From an uncultured Desulfovibrio sp. (GTDB lineage: Bacteria; Desulfobacterota; Desulfovibrionia; Desulfovibrionales; Desulfovibrionaceae), in assembly GCF_910584445.1 (NCBI RefSeq), contig NZ_CAJUBO010000002.1, forward strand, positions 83,296 to 147,295: a DNA stretch of 64,000 bases, read 5' to 3'. The position numbers and the translations under genes are program-made. Positions 17,101-26,100 of this stretch are shown here, piece after piece. The stretch's first letter is position 1. Each line of letters begins with the position of its first letter. The notes below the pieces were generated by a model. That model made no database searches and was not told where the DNA came from. It saw only the letters and a list, made by a program, of their open reading frames with translations.

Positions 17101-18450
17101 ATGGCATATGTGCAGCGCGTGATGGAGAGTCTGAAAGAACGCTACAGCTGCGAGCCGGTCTTTCTTCAGGCTGTGCAGGAAGTACTGCAGAGCCTCGCGC
17201 CCATCCTTGAAAAAAATGGCAAGTATGAGGAGTATCGCATTCTGGAGCGCATCACCGAGCCGGAGCGCATCATCGCCTTCCGGGTGGACTGGGTGGATGA
17301 TCAGGGCAAGATCCAGGTTAACCGCGGCTACCGGGTCCAGTACAATTCGGCCATCGGCCCGTACAAGGGCGGCCTGCGCCTTCATCCGAGCGTCAATCTC
17401 GGCATTCTCAAATTCCTCGGCTTTGAGCAGATTTTCAAGAATTCCCTCACCGGCCTTGCCATCGGCGGAGGCAAGGGTGGCTCGGACTTCGATCCCAAGG
17501 GCAAGTCGGAAATGGAAGTCATGCGCTTCTGCCAGGCGTTCATGACCGAGCTGTTCCGTCATATCGGCGCCACTATCGACGTGCCCGCCGGCGACATCGG
17601 CGTGGGCGGCCGTGAGATCGGCTTCCTGTTCGGGCAGTACAAGCGCCTCACCAGGAGCTACGAGGGTGTGCTCACGGGCAAGAACCTGCTGTTCGGCGGT
17701 TCCCTCGCGCGGACGGAAGCCACGGGATACGGCGTGGTTTATTTCGCCCAGGCCATGCTCCAGGACCGCAAGGAAAGCCTTGAGGGCAAGCCCTGCGCCG
17801 TTTCGGGCGCCGGCAATGTGGCTATCTACTGCTGCCAGAAGCTTCGGGAAATCGGGGCCAGGCCGGTCACTGTGTCGGATTCGCGCGGCATGATCCATGA
17901 TCCGGACGGCATCCGTGTGGATGTGCTCCGCCAGGTCAAGGAAGTGGAGCGCGCCTCCCTGACGCGCTATGCCGAACTCGTGCCCTCTGCCAAATATACG
18001 CCCGTTGCCGACTATCCCAAGGGACGCAACGCCGTGTGGAACGTGCCCTGCTTTGCCGCCTTCCCCTGCGCGACGCAGAACGAGCTTAACCTCGCCGATG
18101 CGGAGGCGCTGCTCGCCAATGGCTGCAAGTGCGTGGCCGAAGGCGCCAATATGCCGTCTACGCTGGACGCGGTGCATGCCTTCGTCAAGGCGGGCATCGC
18201 CTATGGCCCGGCCAAGGCGGCCAACGCCGGCGGCGTTGCCACAAGCCAGCTGGAAATGGCCCAGAATGCGAGCATGCAGAGCTGGGATTTTGCCACGGTG
18301 GATCAGAAGCTCCACGGCATCATGAACAATATCTACAAAAACGCTGCCGAAACCGCGAAGGAATTCGGCCAGCCCGGCAATCTCGTCATGGGCGCCAATA
18401 TCGCCGGCTTCCGCAAGGTGGCGGACGCCATGATCGCCCAGGGCGTCTAG
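17101..18450 (+). CDS. gdhA: NADP-type glutamate dehydrogenase
   Basis: A 449-residue hexameric-type glutamate dehydrogenase that aminates 2-oxoglutarate with ammonium. Substrate-binding and catalytic lysines lie in PYKGGLRLHPS and GGGKGGSDFDPKGKS; the nucleotide-binding domain has SGAGNVAIYCCQKL. Length and the YKGGLRLH context match the NADP(H) biosynthetic class (E. coli GdhA is 447 residues). AAGGAG precedes the ATG. It stands alone between two hairpins, and the palindrome at 17013-17028 is the best candidate for control. Confidence 0.95.
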   Translation: MAYVQRVMESLKERYSCEPVFLQAVQEVLQSLAPILEKNGKYEEYRILERITEPERIIAFRVDWVDDQGKIQVNRGYRVQYNSAIGPYKGGLRLHPSVNLGILKFLGFEQIFKNSLTGLAIGGGKGGSDFDPKGKSEMEVMRFCQAFMTELFRHIGATIDVPAGDIGVGGREIGFLFGQYKRLTRSYEGVLTGKNLLFGGSLARTEATGYGVVYFAQAMLQDRKESLEGKPCAVSGAGNVAIYCCQKLREIGARPVTVSDSRGMIHDPDGIRVDVLRQVKEVERASLTRYAELVPSAKYTPVADYPKGRNAVWNVPCFAAFPCATQNELNLADAEALLANGCKCVAEGANMPSTLDAVHAFVKAGIAYGPAKAANAGGVATSQLEMAQNASMQSWDFATVDQKLHGIMNNIYKNAAETAKEFGQPGNLVMGANIAGFRKVADAMIAQGV

Positions 18451-18462
18451 AACTTCAGGGGC

Positions 18463-18506
18463 AATGGGCTGTTCGCTCTCTCTGGCGAGAGGGTGGACAG
18501 CCCATT
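18463..18506 (+). terminator. Terminator hairpin after gdhA
   Basis: AATGGGCTGT (18463-18472) pairs with ACAGCCCATT (18497-18506); CTCTC and GAGAG pair inside. It lies 12 bp after the gdhA stop. The following bases are only moderately T-rich. Confidence 0.6.
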
Positions 18507-18712
18507 CCATCTTGTCTCTTCCGCCTCTGCCCACGAACCTGAGAGGGTGATGCCCCTCCTCATATCATATCGGTTTTTCAGGGAAACAGCGCTCTCCCTT
18601 CGACAGCGTTTCCCGGAAGGACTGGCTTTCTACCTCCATTTCTACCCACAAAATACTTGGATGCAAACGTGCTTCCCCGGACTTTTGGGAATCTTACTGG
18701 AACAAAAAACCA
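18507..18712. other. AT-richer intergenic stretch between gdhA and tRNA-Arg
   Basis: About 200 bp of lower GC than the surroundings with no coding signal. It contains GGGAAAC (18581-18587) and GTTTCCC (18608-18614), which can form a hairpin with partial inner pairing (GCGCT with AGCG). I see no known RNA family. Confidence 0.4.
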
Positions 18713-18747
18713 AAGAATGCCAAGGTCTTTTGGACGTTGGCATTCTT
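18713..18747 (-). terminator. Terminator downstream of tRNA-Arg
   Basis: AAGAATGCCAA (18713-18723) pairs perfectly with TTGGCATTCTT (18737-18747). On the minus strand the stem is followed by TTGGTTTTTTG, a good U-rich tail, and it lies 15 bases past the tRNA 3' end. Confidence 0.75.
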
Positions 18748-18762
18748 GATTATACCTCAATA

Positions 18763-18839
18763 TGGTGCGCCCGGCAGGAATCGAACCTGCGGCCTACAGC
18801 TTAGGAGGCTGTCGCTCTATCCGACTGAGCTACGAGCGC
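18763..18839 (-). tRNA. tRNA-Arg (anticodon CCT)
   Basis: A 77-nt tRNA with encoded CCA. The acceptor stem GCGCTCG pairs with CGGGCGC (one T-G). The anticodon stem is ACAGC/GCTGT with loop CTCCTAA, so the anticodon is CCT and reads AGG. The T-loop is GTTCGATTC. The stem-loop at 18713-18747 ends the transcript. Confidence 0.95.
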
Positions 18840-18987
18840 GTGAGAGCAGTGGTAGGCCGTAAATGTACGACTGTCAAGGGTTTTCTATTGCTGAGGACAC
18901 GGTCCGCCGACAAAGGGGCCACGTTTCCCGGATGCAGGCGCCATGCCGGCGCGGATGGAGTCCCCGGGACAATGGCGCACAGAAAAC

Positions 18988-19410
18988 TTATATGCCATTG
19001 TCGTCGCTTGCGCTACGGGGCGTTTTGCCGCCTTTTTCCAGCCGCGCGAGGATCCGGTCGTAATAGGGGTCGTGTTCTTCCAGTTGCAGGGAACGCGCAT
19101 GGCGCATGCGTGTGCGGAGTATCAGGAAGCGCAGCCGCTCCATCTGTCGCACACGTTCACGTTCATCATCGCAGTTCTCGAGCAGGTCGGCGAGTTTCTG
19201 GATGTCTTTCCTGTCCTCAAGTTCCGGCGGCAGGCAATTGGCGTTACGCAGGATGGTGTACGCCATGCGAAGCTCCTGGGGCACGTTGCTCATGTCTTCC
19301 AGATGCAACGGGCGCCCCGTTCCGGGGAGATTTTCGAACTCGCCGCGTTGCTGGGCTTCCTGGATGCGCTGTTCGGCAATAGCCCCGAGGATCGACCATT
19401 CCCCGCTCAT
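18988..19410 (-). CDS. DUF1992 (DnaJ-homologue subfamily C member 28-like) protein
   Basis: A 140-residue soluble protein of the DUF1992 family, seen as EQRIQEAQQRGEFENLPGTGRPL near the N-terminus followed by acidic and basic helices. Family members occur alone in bacteria and attached to J-domains in eukaryotes; no biochemical role is established. Its ATG overlaps the mutS stop codon by four bases (ATGA), so it is translated in coupling with mutS. The C-terminal 15 residues are polar and probably flexible. Confidence 0.8.
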   Translation of the reverse strand: MSGEWSILGAIAEQRIQEAQQRGEFENLPGTGRPLHLEDMSNVPQELRMAYTILRNANCLPPELEDRKDIQKLADLLENCDDERERVRQMERLRFLILRTRMRHARSLQLEEHDPYYDRILARLEKGGKTPRSASDDNGI

Positions 19411-22145
19411 GCGTCACCGGCCGGAGGGGGGGCGGTCTTTCCCGTCCCCCAGCGTCGCTTCCAGTCCATCAGGAGTTTGAGCGCTGCCAGCGGGCTGAGC
19501 TCGTCAGGCTCCAGGCGTTCCAGAAGCCGGAGCAGGGGATGCGGGGGCATTGCCTCCTGCCTTTGTCGTGGCGTCTGGCCGGTGTTCGCCGCGGTCTCCG
19601 TAGCGGGCGCCGGATCAAGGTCCATGCCCGGCAGCGTCAGCGAGGCGGCCACCAGATTCTTGCGTCCGCTTTCCCGACTGCGTTCCAGGGCGGCAAGGAT
19701 GGCTTTCGCGCGGTGGACCACAGGCATCGGCACCCCCGCGAGCCGCGCCACCTCAACGCCATAACTCCGGTCAGAGGGACCAGGCACCAGCTTGTGCAGG
19801 AACAGGATATCGTTATTATGCTCACGGATGGCGATATTCATGGTGAAGACGCCGGGGATGCGTCCCTCCAGCGCCGTCAGCTCATGATAATGGGTGGCAA
19901 AGAGCGTCCGCAGCTCACCGCCGCCACGCGCCGCCAGGTCCTCCACCACCGCCCAGGCCAGGGCCATGCCGTCATAGGTGCTGGTGCCCCGGCCGATCTC
20001 GTCAAGGATGACGAGGCTGCGTTTCGTCGCCTGGCGCAGGATGCGCGCCGTCTCCATCATCTCCACCATGAAGGTGCTCTGCCCGCGGGCCAGGTCGTCC
20101 GATGCCCCTACCCGTGAGAAGAGGCGGTCCACCAGGCCGATGACGGCCTCCTCGGCAGGCACCATGGAACCCATTTGCGCGAGCAGGCAAATAAGCGCCA
20201 CTTGCCGCAATACCGTAGACTTGCCCGCCATGTTCGGGCCGGTGAGCAGGCAGAGACGATGACCGGCATTCAGGCGCAGGTCATTGGGCACAAAATTCGC
20301 GCTTCCGACCATGGTCTCGACCACCGGATGCCGCCCCTGGCGGATCTCCAGTTCCGTGCCTTCGGTGAGGGTGGGGCGGTGCCAGGCATTGCGACGGCCG
20401 ACTTCGGCAAGGCATTGCCAGTAGTCAAGGTGGGCGATGAGATCCGCCATATGCACAAGGCGCTCGCGCTGGTCCGCCATATGCGCGCGCAAATCCTGGA
20501 ACAGTTGATACTCCAGGCTTTTGCGCTTATCAGCGGCGGAGAGCAGCTCTTCCTCCAGCGTTTTCAGCTCTTCGGTGGTGAATCGCTCGGCGTTGACGAG
20601 CGTTTGCCGGCGGATGAAATGCGGCGGCGGAGGCCCCGAATATGCCGCCCGCGAGATCTCGTAAAAATACCCGAAGACCCGGTTATATCCCAGCTTGAGA
20701 CGCGCAAGGCCGGTCTTGCGCTGCTCATCCTCCAGGAGGCGCTGGAGTTTTTGCTCGCCATGCTCCACAAGATCCAGCAGGGCATCCAGTTCCGCGTTGA
20801 AGCCCTCCCGGAAAAGGCCGCCATCCGTGATGACGGCGGGCGGGCTGTCGATCAGCGCGGTCTGGAGAAGGGCAGCGCAATCTTCAAGATCGTCCCATGA
20901 CTTGAGAAGGTCGTAGAGAGGTTCGGGCAGGGTCTCTCCCCTGGCCTGGCTTTCCGTGAGATAGCGTCCGTCCTCCGGGCAGATCAGGGTCGCCCGCACG
21001 GCGGGCAGGGCGCCAAGGCTTTCCCGCAGGGCGATGAAATCCTTGGGTGAGCTTCGATTGAGGCAAATCCGCGTGGAAAGGCGCTCCAGATCATAGACCT
21101 TGTCCAGAGCGGCGCGGAGCGCGGTCCGCTGTTCATCATGCGCGTGCAGAAAGGCCACCGCCTCCTGGATGCGCCGGATGGGCGCGGCTTCGCGCCAGGG
21201 ATGACGGAGCATGTCTTCCAGAAAACGGCCCCCCATGGGCGTCATGGTCATGTCAAGAGCATGCCGCAGCGTGCCCTTGCCCCTGTGGCCGTTGAGCCTG
21301 ACGAAAATTTCAAGATTGCGCTCGGTGATCTCGTCTATCAGAAGGCGGCGCCCAAGGTTGAGCGGCCGGAACGGCATGAGATGATCCGGGTTGCGCTTCT
21401 GGGTCTGATCCAGATAGGCAAGCAGGGCGCCGCAGGCGCGCATGAGGGTATCCTTGCCCTCCAGACCCAGGGCGGCGGCTTCGCGAACGCCCTGGGCCGC
21501 CAGGACGCGCTCCGCGGCGCGCTTGCGGTCGAAATGCTGTGACGGCATGCGGACAAGCCGGATACCCTCCAAAAGGCAGCGCGGCGGCACTTCCAGCCCC
21601 TCGGGCACCAGAAGTTCCCGTGGCGCGAGTTTCTGCGCCCACTGCCAGAGGTCCGGCTCTTTCCTGAACTCCACCCCCGACCACTGCCCGGTGGAAACGT
21701 CCGCCCAGGCAAAAGCGCTCCGCCCAAGGCCCGCATCGTGGCAGATGGCGCCAAGATAGGTATGGCTGCCCGCGCCGAGGTTGGCATCATCCAGCACCGT
21801 GCCCGGCGTGAGCACACAGGTGACCGCGCGTTTGACGATACCCTTGGCGTCCCTGGGATCTTCCACCTGGTCGCAGATGGCTACACGGTAACCCCGGTCC
21901 ACCAACTGCGCCATATAGCTCTGCGCGGCATGCCAGGGGACGCCGCACATGGGGATGGCGTTGCCTCCCTCCTTGCCCCGGCTGGTCAGGGCGATCTGAA
22001 GTTCACGCGACGCGGTGGCGGCATCTTCAAAGAAGAGTTCGTAAAAATCCCCCATGCGGTACATGAGCAGGGCATCCGGGTACTCGGCCTTGATGCCCAG
22101 ATACTGCTCGAGCATGGGGGTCAGTTTTTGCGGAAGTTCAGGCAT
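19407..22145 (-). CDS. mutS: DNA mismatch repair protein MutS
   Basis: A 912-residue MutS1. The mismatch-binding N-domain has the Phe-X-Glu motif within MYRMGDFYELFFEDA; the ATPase has Walker A GPNMAGKST (about residue 633) and Walker B LVILDEIGRGTSTYDG. The C-terminus ends in a short tail like the tetramer region of E. coli MutS. MutS finds mispairs and recruits MutL; no mutL is here. It is followed without a gap by the DUF1992 gene and preceded by a LapA-domain gene 107 bp upstream. The ATG has no clear ribosome-binding site. Confidence 0.96.
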   Translation of the reverse strand: MPELPQKLTPMLEQYLGIKAEYPDALLMYRMGDFYELFFEDAATASRELQIALTSRGKEGGNAIPMCGVPWHAAQSYMAQLVDRGYRVAICDQVEDPRDAKGIVKRAVTCVLTPGTVLDDANLGAGSHTYLGAICHDAGLGRSAFAWADVSTGQWSGVEFRKEPDLWQWAQKLAPRELLVPEGLEVPPRCLLEGIRLVRMPSQHFDRKRAAERVLAAQGVREAAALGLEGKDTLMRACGALLAYLDQTQKRNPDHLMPFRPLNLGRRLLIDEITERNLEIFVRLNGHRGKGTLRHALDMTMTPMGGRFLEDMLRHPWREAAPIRRIQEAVAFLHAHDEQRTALRAALDKVYDLERLSTRICLNRSSPKDFIALRESLGALPAVRATLICPEDGRYLTESQARGETLPEPLYDLLKSWDDLEDCAALLQTALIDSPPAVITDGGLFREGFNAELDALLDLVEHGEQKLQRLLEDEQRKTGLARLKLGYNRVFGYFYEISRAAYSGPPPPHFIRRQTLVNAERFTTEELKTLEEELLSAADKRKSLEYQLFQDLRAHMADQRERLVHMADLIAHLDYWQCLAEVGRRNAWHRPTLTEGTELEIRQGRHPVVETMVGSANFVPNDLRLNAGHRLCLLTGPNMAGKSTVLRQVALICLLAQMGSMVPAEEAVIGLVDRLFSRVGASDDLARGQSTFMVEMMETARILRQATKRSLVILDEIGRGTSTYDGMALAWAVVEDLAARGGGELRTLFATHYHELTALEGRIPGVFTMNIAIREHNNDILFLHKLVPGPSDRSYGVEVARLAGVPMPVVHRAKAILAALERSRESGRKNLVAASLTLPGMDLDPAPATETAANTGQTPRQRQEAMPPHPLLRLLERLEPDELSPLAALKLLMDWKRRWGTGKTAPPPAGDA

Positions 22146-22209
22146 GGCCCAAGTGCTGGCTGGTTGCGGAAAATGGCGTCAGGCGGCGTGCACAGGGGAC
22201 CGGCGCAGA

Positions 22210-22236
22210 GAAGGGAGGGCGCTCGGTCCTCCCTTC
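22210..22236. other. Hairpin between the LapA-domain gene and mutS
   Basis: GAAGGGAGG (22210-22218) pairs with CCTCCCTTC (22228-22236). On the minus strand it follows the LapA-domain gene, but no T run follows; it might attenuate or protect the transcript rather than end it. Confidence 0.35.
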
Positions 22237-22252
22237 CCTGCGGCGGAGAAGA

Positions 22253-22702
22253 TCAGGCCCTGGAGTCGGCGGTCTCGCCGGCATCCTTCGGAGCAACGGC
22301 CGCCGGAACGGCGGCGGGAGACTGCGCGACCGGCGCCGGGGCCGGAGCCGCGCTCTCCTTGCGGTGGAAGAAGGAATGCTTTGCTCCGTCACCGCCGGCA
22401 ATATCCTTCTTGAGCCTGGCAAGTTCCTTTTCCAGCGAAGAGATGTGCCAGCGGGACTTTACCAGCCGCGCCGAGGTATTGCACCTGTCCCAGAAGAGCA
22501 GCGCCAGCGAAAGAAGCGCCCCCACAAAAAATGCCGCGATGACAAGAAAATAGAACGGCAGCGGGATGGAGGTCATGGGGGGGATGAAGAAAAGGTTCAG
22601 CGTCAGCTCAAGATGCTGCGAAAGCGCGGTCTGGTTCTGGAAAAAGAACACCAGCGCCAGAAAGATGAGGATGGCAAGCACGAGGGCCTTGATGTAGCGC
22701 AT
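22253..22702 (-). CDS. LapA-domain (DUF1049) membrane protein
   Basis: A 149-residue inner-membrane protein with two transmembrane helices (about residues 5-24 and 45-70), a short loop, then a coiled-coil-prone segment (SSLEKELARLKKDI) and an Ala/Pro-rich tail. This matches LapA-domain proteins; in E. coli LapA works with LapB in control of lipopolysaccharide synthesis, but many relatives are only distantly alike, so that function should not be transferred firmly. It lies between the HIT gene and mutS on the same strand. Confidence 0.75.
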   Translation of the reverse strand: MRYIKALVLAILIFLALVFFFQNQTALSQHLELTLNLFFIPPMTSIPLPFYFLVIAAFFVGALLSLALLFWDRCNTSARLVKSRWHISSLEKELARLKKDIAGGDGAKHSFFHRKESAAPAPAPVAQSPAAVPAAVAPKDAGETADSRA

Positions 22703-22792
22703 ACGATTCTCCTTGCGGCAGGAACTGACTCCGGTTTTTCCAGAGCGCGGCTCCGCGAAGGGCCTGCGCCCGCGCGGCTCCCGGCCCCATCT

Positions 22793-23323
22793 TTATTGGG
22801 CGGGCTGCCGCTCCGGGGAGCCATTCCCCGGCGCGCACGACCCGGAAGCGCGAAAATACGGCAAAAGTTCGGCATAGGTCCGGGAGAGGTGCTCCGGCAG
22901 GGTGCGGACCTCGTCCAGAACCGCCATGAAGGAAGAATCGCCATTCCAGCGGGGGACCAGATGAAAATGGAGATGCTCGCGGATGCCGGCGCCAGCGGCC
23001 TCGCCCTGGTTCAGTCCCACATTGATGCCCTGACAGTTAAAGTGACGCTTGAGGATCGTGGCGCAGCGTTGCAGAAGTTCCATGATCTCGCGGGATTCGT
23101 CTTCCGTCAGGTTTTCAAGCGCCATGACGTGCCGGTAGGGGCACACCATGAGATGCCCGTTATTATACGGGAATTTGTTCATGATGACGAAACTGGCCTG
23201 TCCGCGATGCAGCACCAGACGCCCGGCATCTTCCTCCGTTCCTTTTGGCAGGCAGAAGACGCATTCATCGGGCTTGGGGCCAAGGATGTAGTCGATACGC
23301 CAGGGTGCCCAAAGCTGTTTCAT
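22793..23323 (-). CDS. HIT-family nucleotide hydrolase/phosphorylase
   Basis: A 176-residue histidine-triad protein. The triad is HLHFHLV, preceded by the N-terminal segments CVFC and NKFPYNNGHLMVCPYRH typical of bacterial HIT proteins related to Ap4A phosphorylase. It likely acts on dinucleoside polyphosphates or nucleoside phosphoramidates; the substrate is not determined. The ATG at 23323 starts just before the conserved LWAPWRIDYI and has no ribosome-binding site. A strong promoter at 23333-23361 ends only nine bases upstream, suggesting a leaderless or nearly leaderless transcript. Confidence 0.88.
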   Translation of the reverse strand: MKQLWAPWRIDYILGPKPDECVFCLPKGTEEDAGRLVLHRGQASFVIMNKFPYNNGHLMVCPYRHVMALENLTEDESREIMELLQRCATILKRHFNCQGINVGLNQGEAAGAGIREHLHFHLVPRWNGDSSFMAVLDEVRTLPEHLSRTYAELLPYFRASGSCAPGNGSPERQPAQ

Positions 23324-23332
23324 GATATCAAG

Positions 23333-23361
23333 ACTATACACGCTCCTTGGGAGCGGGGCAA
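23333..23361 (-). promoter_or_regulatory. Promoter of the HIT gene with hairpin in the spacer
   Basis: On the minus strand TTGCCC (23361-23356), 17 bases, then TATAGT (23338-23333). Only nine bases separate the -10 from the ATG. The spacer contains CGCTCC-CAA-GGAGCG, a perfect six-base inverted repeat that could be an operator. Confidence 0.55.
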
Positions 23362-23400
23362 GCCTTGAAATGACTCCGCCGCGCGTTCGGCCGCGCGGTT

Positions 23401-26082
23401 TCATTCGGGAGTTTCGCGGTCCTTCCCCTCACGCGACAGGGACGCCACCAGCGCAAGCTGTGCCTTGGCGTTGGGGGCCTCACCATCCAGCTTGGCGCGC
23501 AGGGCGCACGCCAGCAGACGCCCGAAGTCCGGCCCGGGCGTGAGGCCGAGCCTGCACAGGTCCTCGCCGGTAATGTCCGCCTTTTCCCTGCGCCACTGGG
23601 TGATATAGCGGGAAAGGGTCTTCTCCAGGCCGGGATTTTCTTCTGATGCCATGAGATACAGCAGAAATTCCAGGGAAAGCGGCCGCAAAAGGGCGCAGAG
23701 CGTGCTCACCCGGGCTGTGCCAGCATCGGCTTCCGCCTGCCAGGCGGCCAGCCTGGGGCGCGCCGCGCGCATGGCTTCGCGCTGGCGCATGATCTCGTTT
23801 TTTCTGGCCTGCGGCAGGCCCAGGCGGGAATAATTGCCGGAGGTCTCCGCATAGTTCAAGTGATAATTCAAGCCAAGAAAATAGAACAGCCACGGTTGCG
23901 CCGCCTCTTCGAAATACAGCAGCCGATACCAGGCGAGCACTTCCTTGATCCGCCGCAAAAGGGCGCGCTTGGCGGGCGAAAGCGCCAGCTGGGGGGAAAG
24001 CGCCTGAAGGATGCCGAGTTCATCCAGCCGGTTGAGGCAGGCATCCGCCTCTTCTTCATCGCACATATGACGAAATTCATTGAAGAGCCGTGTCGACGAC
24101 AGCTTGTCCAGCAGGTGCAGCGGCAGGATGTTCCTGATGAGTTTTTCCGTGCCAGGCCCGATGCGGAACTGGTAGCGCTGTTCAAAGCGCACGGCGCGCA
24201 GGCAGCGCGTGGGGTCCTCCACAAAGCTCAGGGTGTGCAGGACACGGATGAGGCGGTCCTTGATGTCGCGCCGCCCACCGAAAAAATCCACCAGTTGCCC
24301 GAATGGGTCGCAATCCAGCCGTATGGCAAGCGAGTTGATGCTGAAGTCTCGCCGGAACAGGTCCATCTTGATGGACGAAAGCTCCACCGTGGGCAGGGCG
24401 GCGGGATATTCGTAGTACTCCAGCCGGGCGGTGGCGACATCGATGCGCTTCTCCCTGCCGTCGGCATCCTGAAAAATGACCACGGAGGTGAGGAATTTCT
24501 GGTGCTCGCGGACGCGTCCATCCAGTTTTTCGGCAAGGGCGCGGGCCAGGGCGATGCCGTTGCCCTCCACCACGAGGTCGATGTCCTGATTGGGGACGTC
24601 GAGCAGAAGATCGCGCACAAAACCGCCCACCGCATATACAGGAAGGCCGAGGCGCTTGCCCGCGGCCCCCGCAAGATTGAGCAGATCACGCGTCTGCCGG
24701 GGCAGGCGGTCATGGATAAGCTTGCTCACGTTCCGCTTTTTTCCGGATTCCTGGGGCGAGGGGAGGCGCCCGGCCTCGCTGGCGAAAACGTTGATGAGGT
24801 CCGTGCGCGTCACCACGCCGATGACGATCCCCTCATTGACGATGGGCACGAGACGCTGCCGCGCGCCGACGATGATATCCGTCAGTTCCTTGATGCCGGC
24901 CTCGGGCGGGAGCATATGGACGCGCCGCTGCATATATTCCCGCACCGGCTCGTCGCCCAGGCCGTGGGCGCGCGCCCGTGAGGCGGTCTGCGCGTCCAGC
25001 AGGCCCACGCAGACGCGCGTGCCCTGCTGAAAGACCGGCACGGCCTTGAGGCCGAAATGCAGCATGAGTTCATCCGCCTCCCGAAGGTTGGCATCGGACT
25101 CAACGCCCACCGCGGGCGACGACATATACTCGCCCGCGTTTTTTCCCGGATTGGCCTGGTCGTAAAGACGGCGCAGGATCGTCTCGCGCACTTCGGTGAT
25201 CATCTTGGAGCGGATGGAGGCGGATGCCGCATACACATGGCCGCCGCCCCCCAGTTCCTTGCAGATGTCGCCCACATTGACCGCGTCGCTGCGGCTGCGC
25301 GCCACCACCTGTATCCTGTCGCCCATAAGCCCGATGGCGAAAAGGACCGTGAACTTTTCCATCTCCATGAGCCGGTGGGCGAGATACGCGAAATCCCCCA
25401 GATAATGCTCCAGCGAAACTTCCGCCAGCACCACGGGAACATTGTTGACCAGATATGTGCGCGCGGATTCTAGCAGGCTGTTGAGGGCATGGATATGCAG
25501 GCTCGTAAGCTCATGCGCCGCCATTTCACTGATCTGGTTGACGTCCATCCCCTGGCCGAGGAGCCAGGCGGCGGCATGAAAATCTTCTTCCGTGGTGGAG
25601 GAATAGGTGAAGGAGCCTGTGTCGCCATAGATGCCGAGGCCAAGGAGCGTGGCTTCCTCCGGGGTCGGGCGTTCGCCGCGTTCCCGCAGCGCCAGGGCAA
25701 GACTGGTGGTCACCGAGCCGCACCGCGAAAGATGGACGATGTCCGCGGCGATGTCATCCGCCGAATCGGGATGATGATCCCACACTTCGATCCGCAGGCC
25801 CGGGCGCTCCAGAAGCGGCGCCACATGGGGCACCCGGCTGCGCTGGCGCGTATCCACCAGGACAAGGCGATCATACTCGTCCCAGTGGATGGACTCGCTG
25901 TCGATGAGTTCATAGGCGGCAGCGTCCAGCGCCGCCACCACCTTTTGCAGGCCGCGTTCCTGACTGCCGGGAAAGAGCAGGGAACACGGCGCATAGAGGC
26001 GCCGGGCGGCAAGCATGGCGGCCAGGGCATCAAAGTCGGCATTGGCATGACAGGTAATCAGGGTGCGCCCGGGAATGTTCAT
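23401..26082 (-). CDS. DHH phosphoesterase-CBS-tRNA nucleotidyltransferase fusion
   Basis: About 893 residues with three modules. Residues 1-310 are a DHH/DHHA1 phosphoesterase (NADFDALA, LVDTRQ, DHHPDS, GDTGSF, and GGGGHVYAAS). Residues 310-440 hold two CBS domains, which often bind adenine nucleotides. Residues 460-890 are a class II nucleotidyltransferase of the CCA-adding/poly(A) polymerase type (VGGFVRDLL, then DIDLVV with the metal carboxylates). Such three-part proteins are known in Deltaproteobacteria and related phyla and are thought to act in tRNA 3'-end addition; whether this one adds CCA or only A cannot be read here. Start at ATG 26082; a GTG four codons earlier (26094) is possible. 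Follows xerD closely. Confidence 0.85.
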   Translation of the reverse strand: MNIPGRTLITCHANADFDALAAMLAARRLYAPCSLLFPGSQERGLQKVVAALDAAAYELIDSESIHWDEYDRLVLVDTRQRSRVPHVAPLLERPGLRIEVWDHHPDSADDIAADIVHLSRCGSVTTSLALALRERGERPTPEEATLLGLGIYGDTGSFTYSSTTEEDFHAAAWLLGQGMDVNQISEMAAHELTSLHIHALNSLLESARTYLVNNVPVVLAEVSLEHYLGDFAYLAHRLMEMEKFTVLFAIGLMGDRIQVVARSRSDAVNVGDICKELGGGGHVYAASASIRSKMITEVRETILRRLYDQANPGKNAGEYMSSPAVGVESDANLREADELMLHFGLKAVPVFQQGTRVCVGLLDAQTASRARAHGLGDEPVREYMQRRVHMLPPEAGIKELTDIIVGARQRLVPIVNEGIVIGVVTRTDLINVFASEAGRLPSPQESGKKRNVSKLIHDRLPRQTRDLLNLAGAAGKRLGLPVYAVGGFVRDLLLDVPNQDIDLVVEGNGIALARALAEKLDGRVREHQKFLTSVVIFQDADGREKRIDVATARLEYYEYPAALPTVELSSIKMDLFRRDFSINSLAIRLDCDPFGQLVDFFGGRRDIKDRLIRVLHTLSFVEDPTRCLRAVRFEQRYQFRIGPGTEKLIRNILPLHLLDKLSSTRLFNEFRHMCDEEEADACLNRLDELGILQALSPQLALSPAKRALLRRIKEVLAWYRLLYFEEAAQPWLFYFLGLNYHLNYAETSGNYSRLGLPQARKNEIMRQREAMRAARPRLAAWQAEADAGTARVSTLCALLRPLSLEFLLYLMASEENPGLEKTLSRYITQWRREKADITGEDLCRLGLTPGPDFGRLLACALRAKLDGEAPNAKAQLALVASLSREGKDRETPE

Positions 26083-26100
26083 GGAATGGCTCACAACGGG

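Noticed and set aside
18749..18754. Perfect TATAAT on the minus strand just past tRNA-Arg
   Set aside because: The -35 position falls in the tRNA and has no match, and what follows is the tRNA terminator, not a gene.
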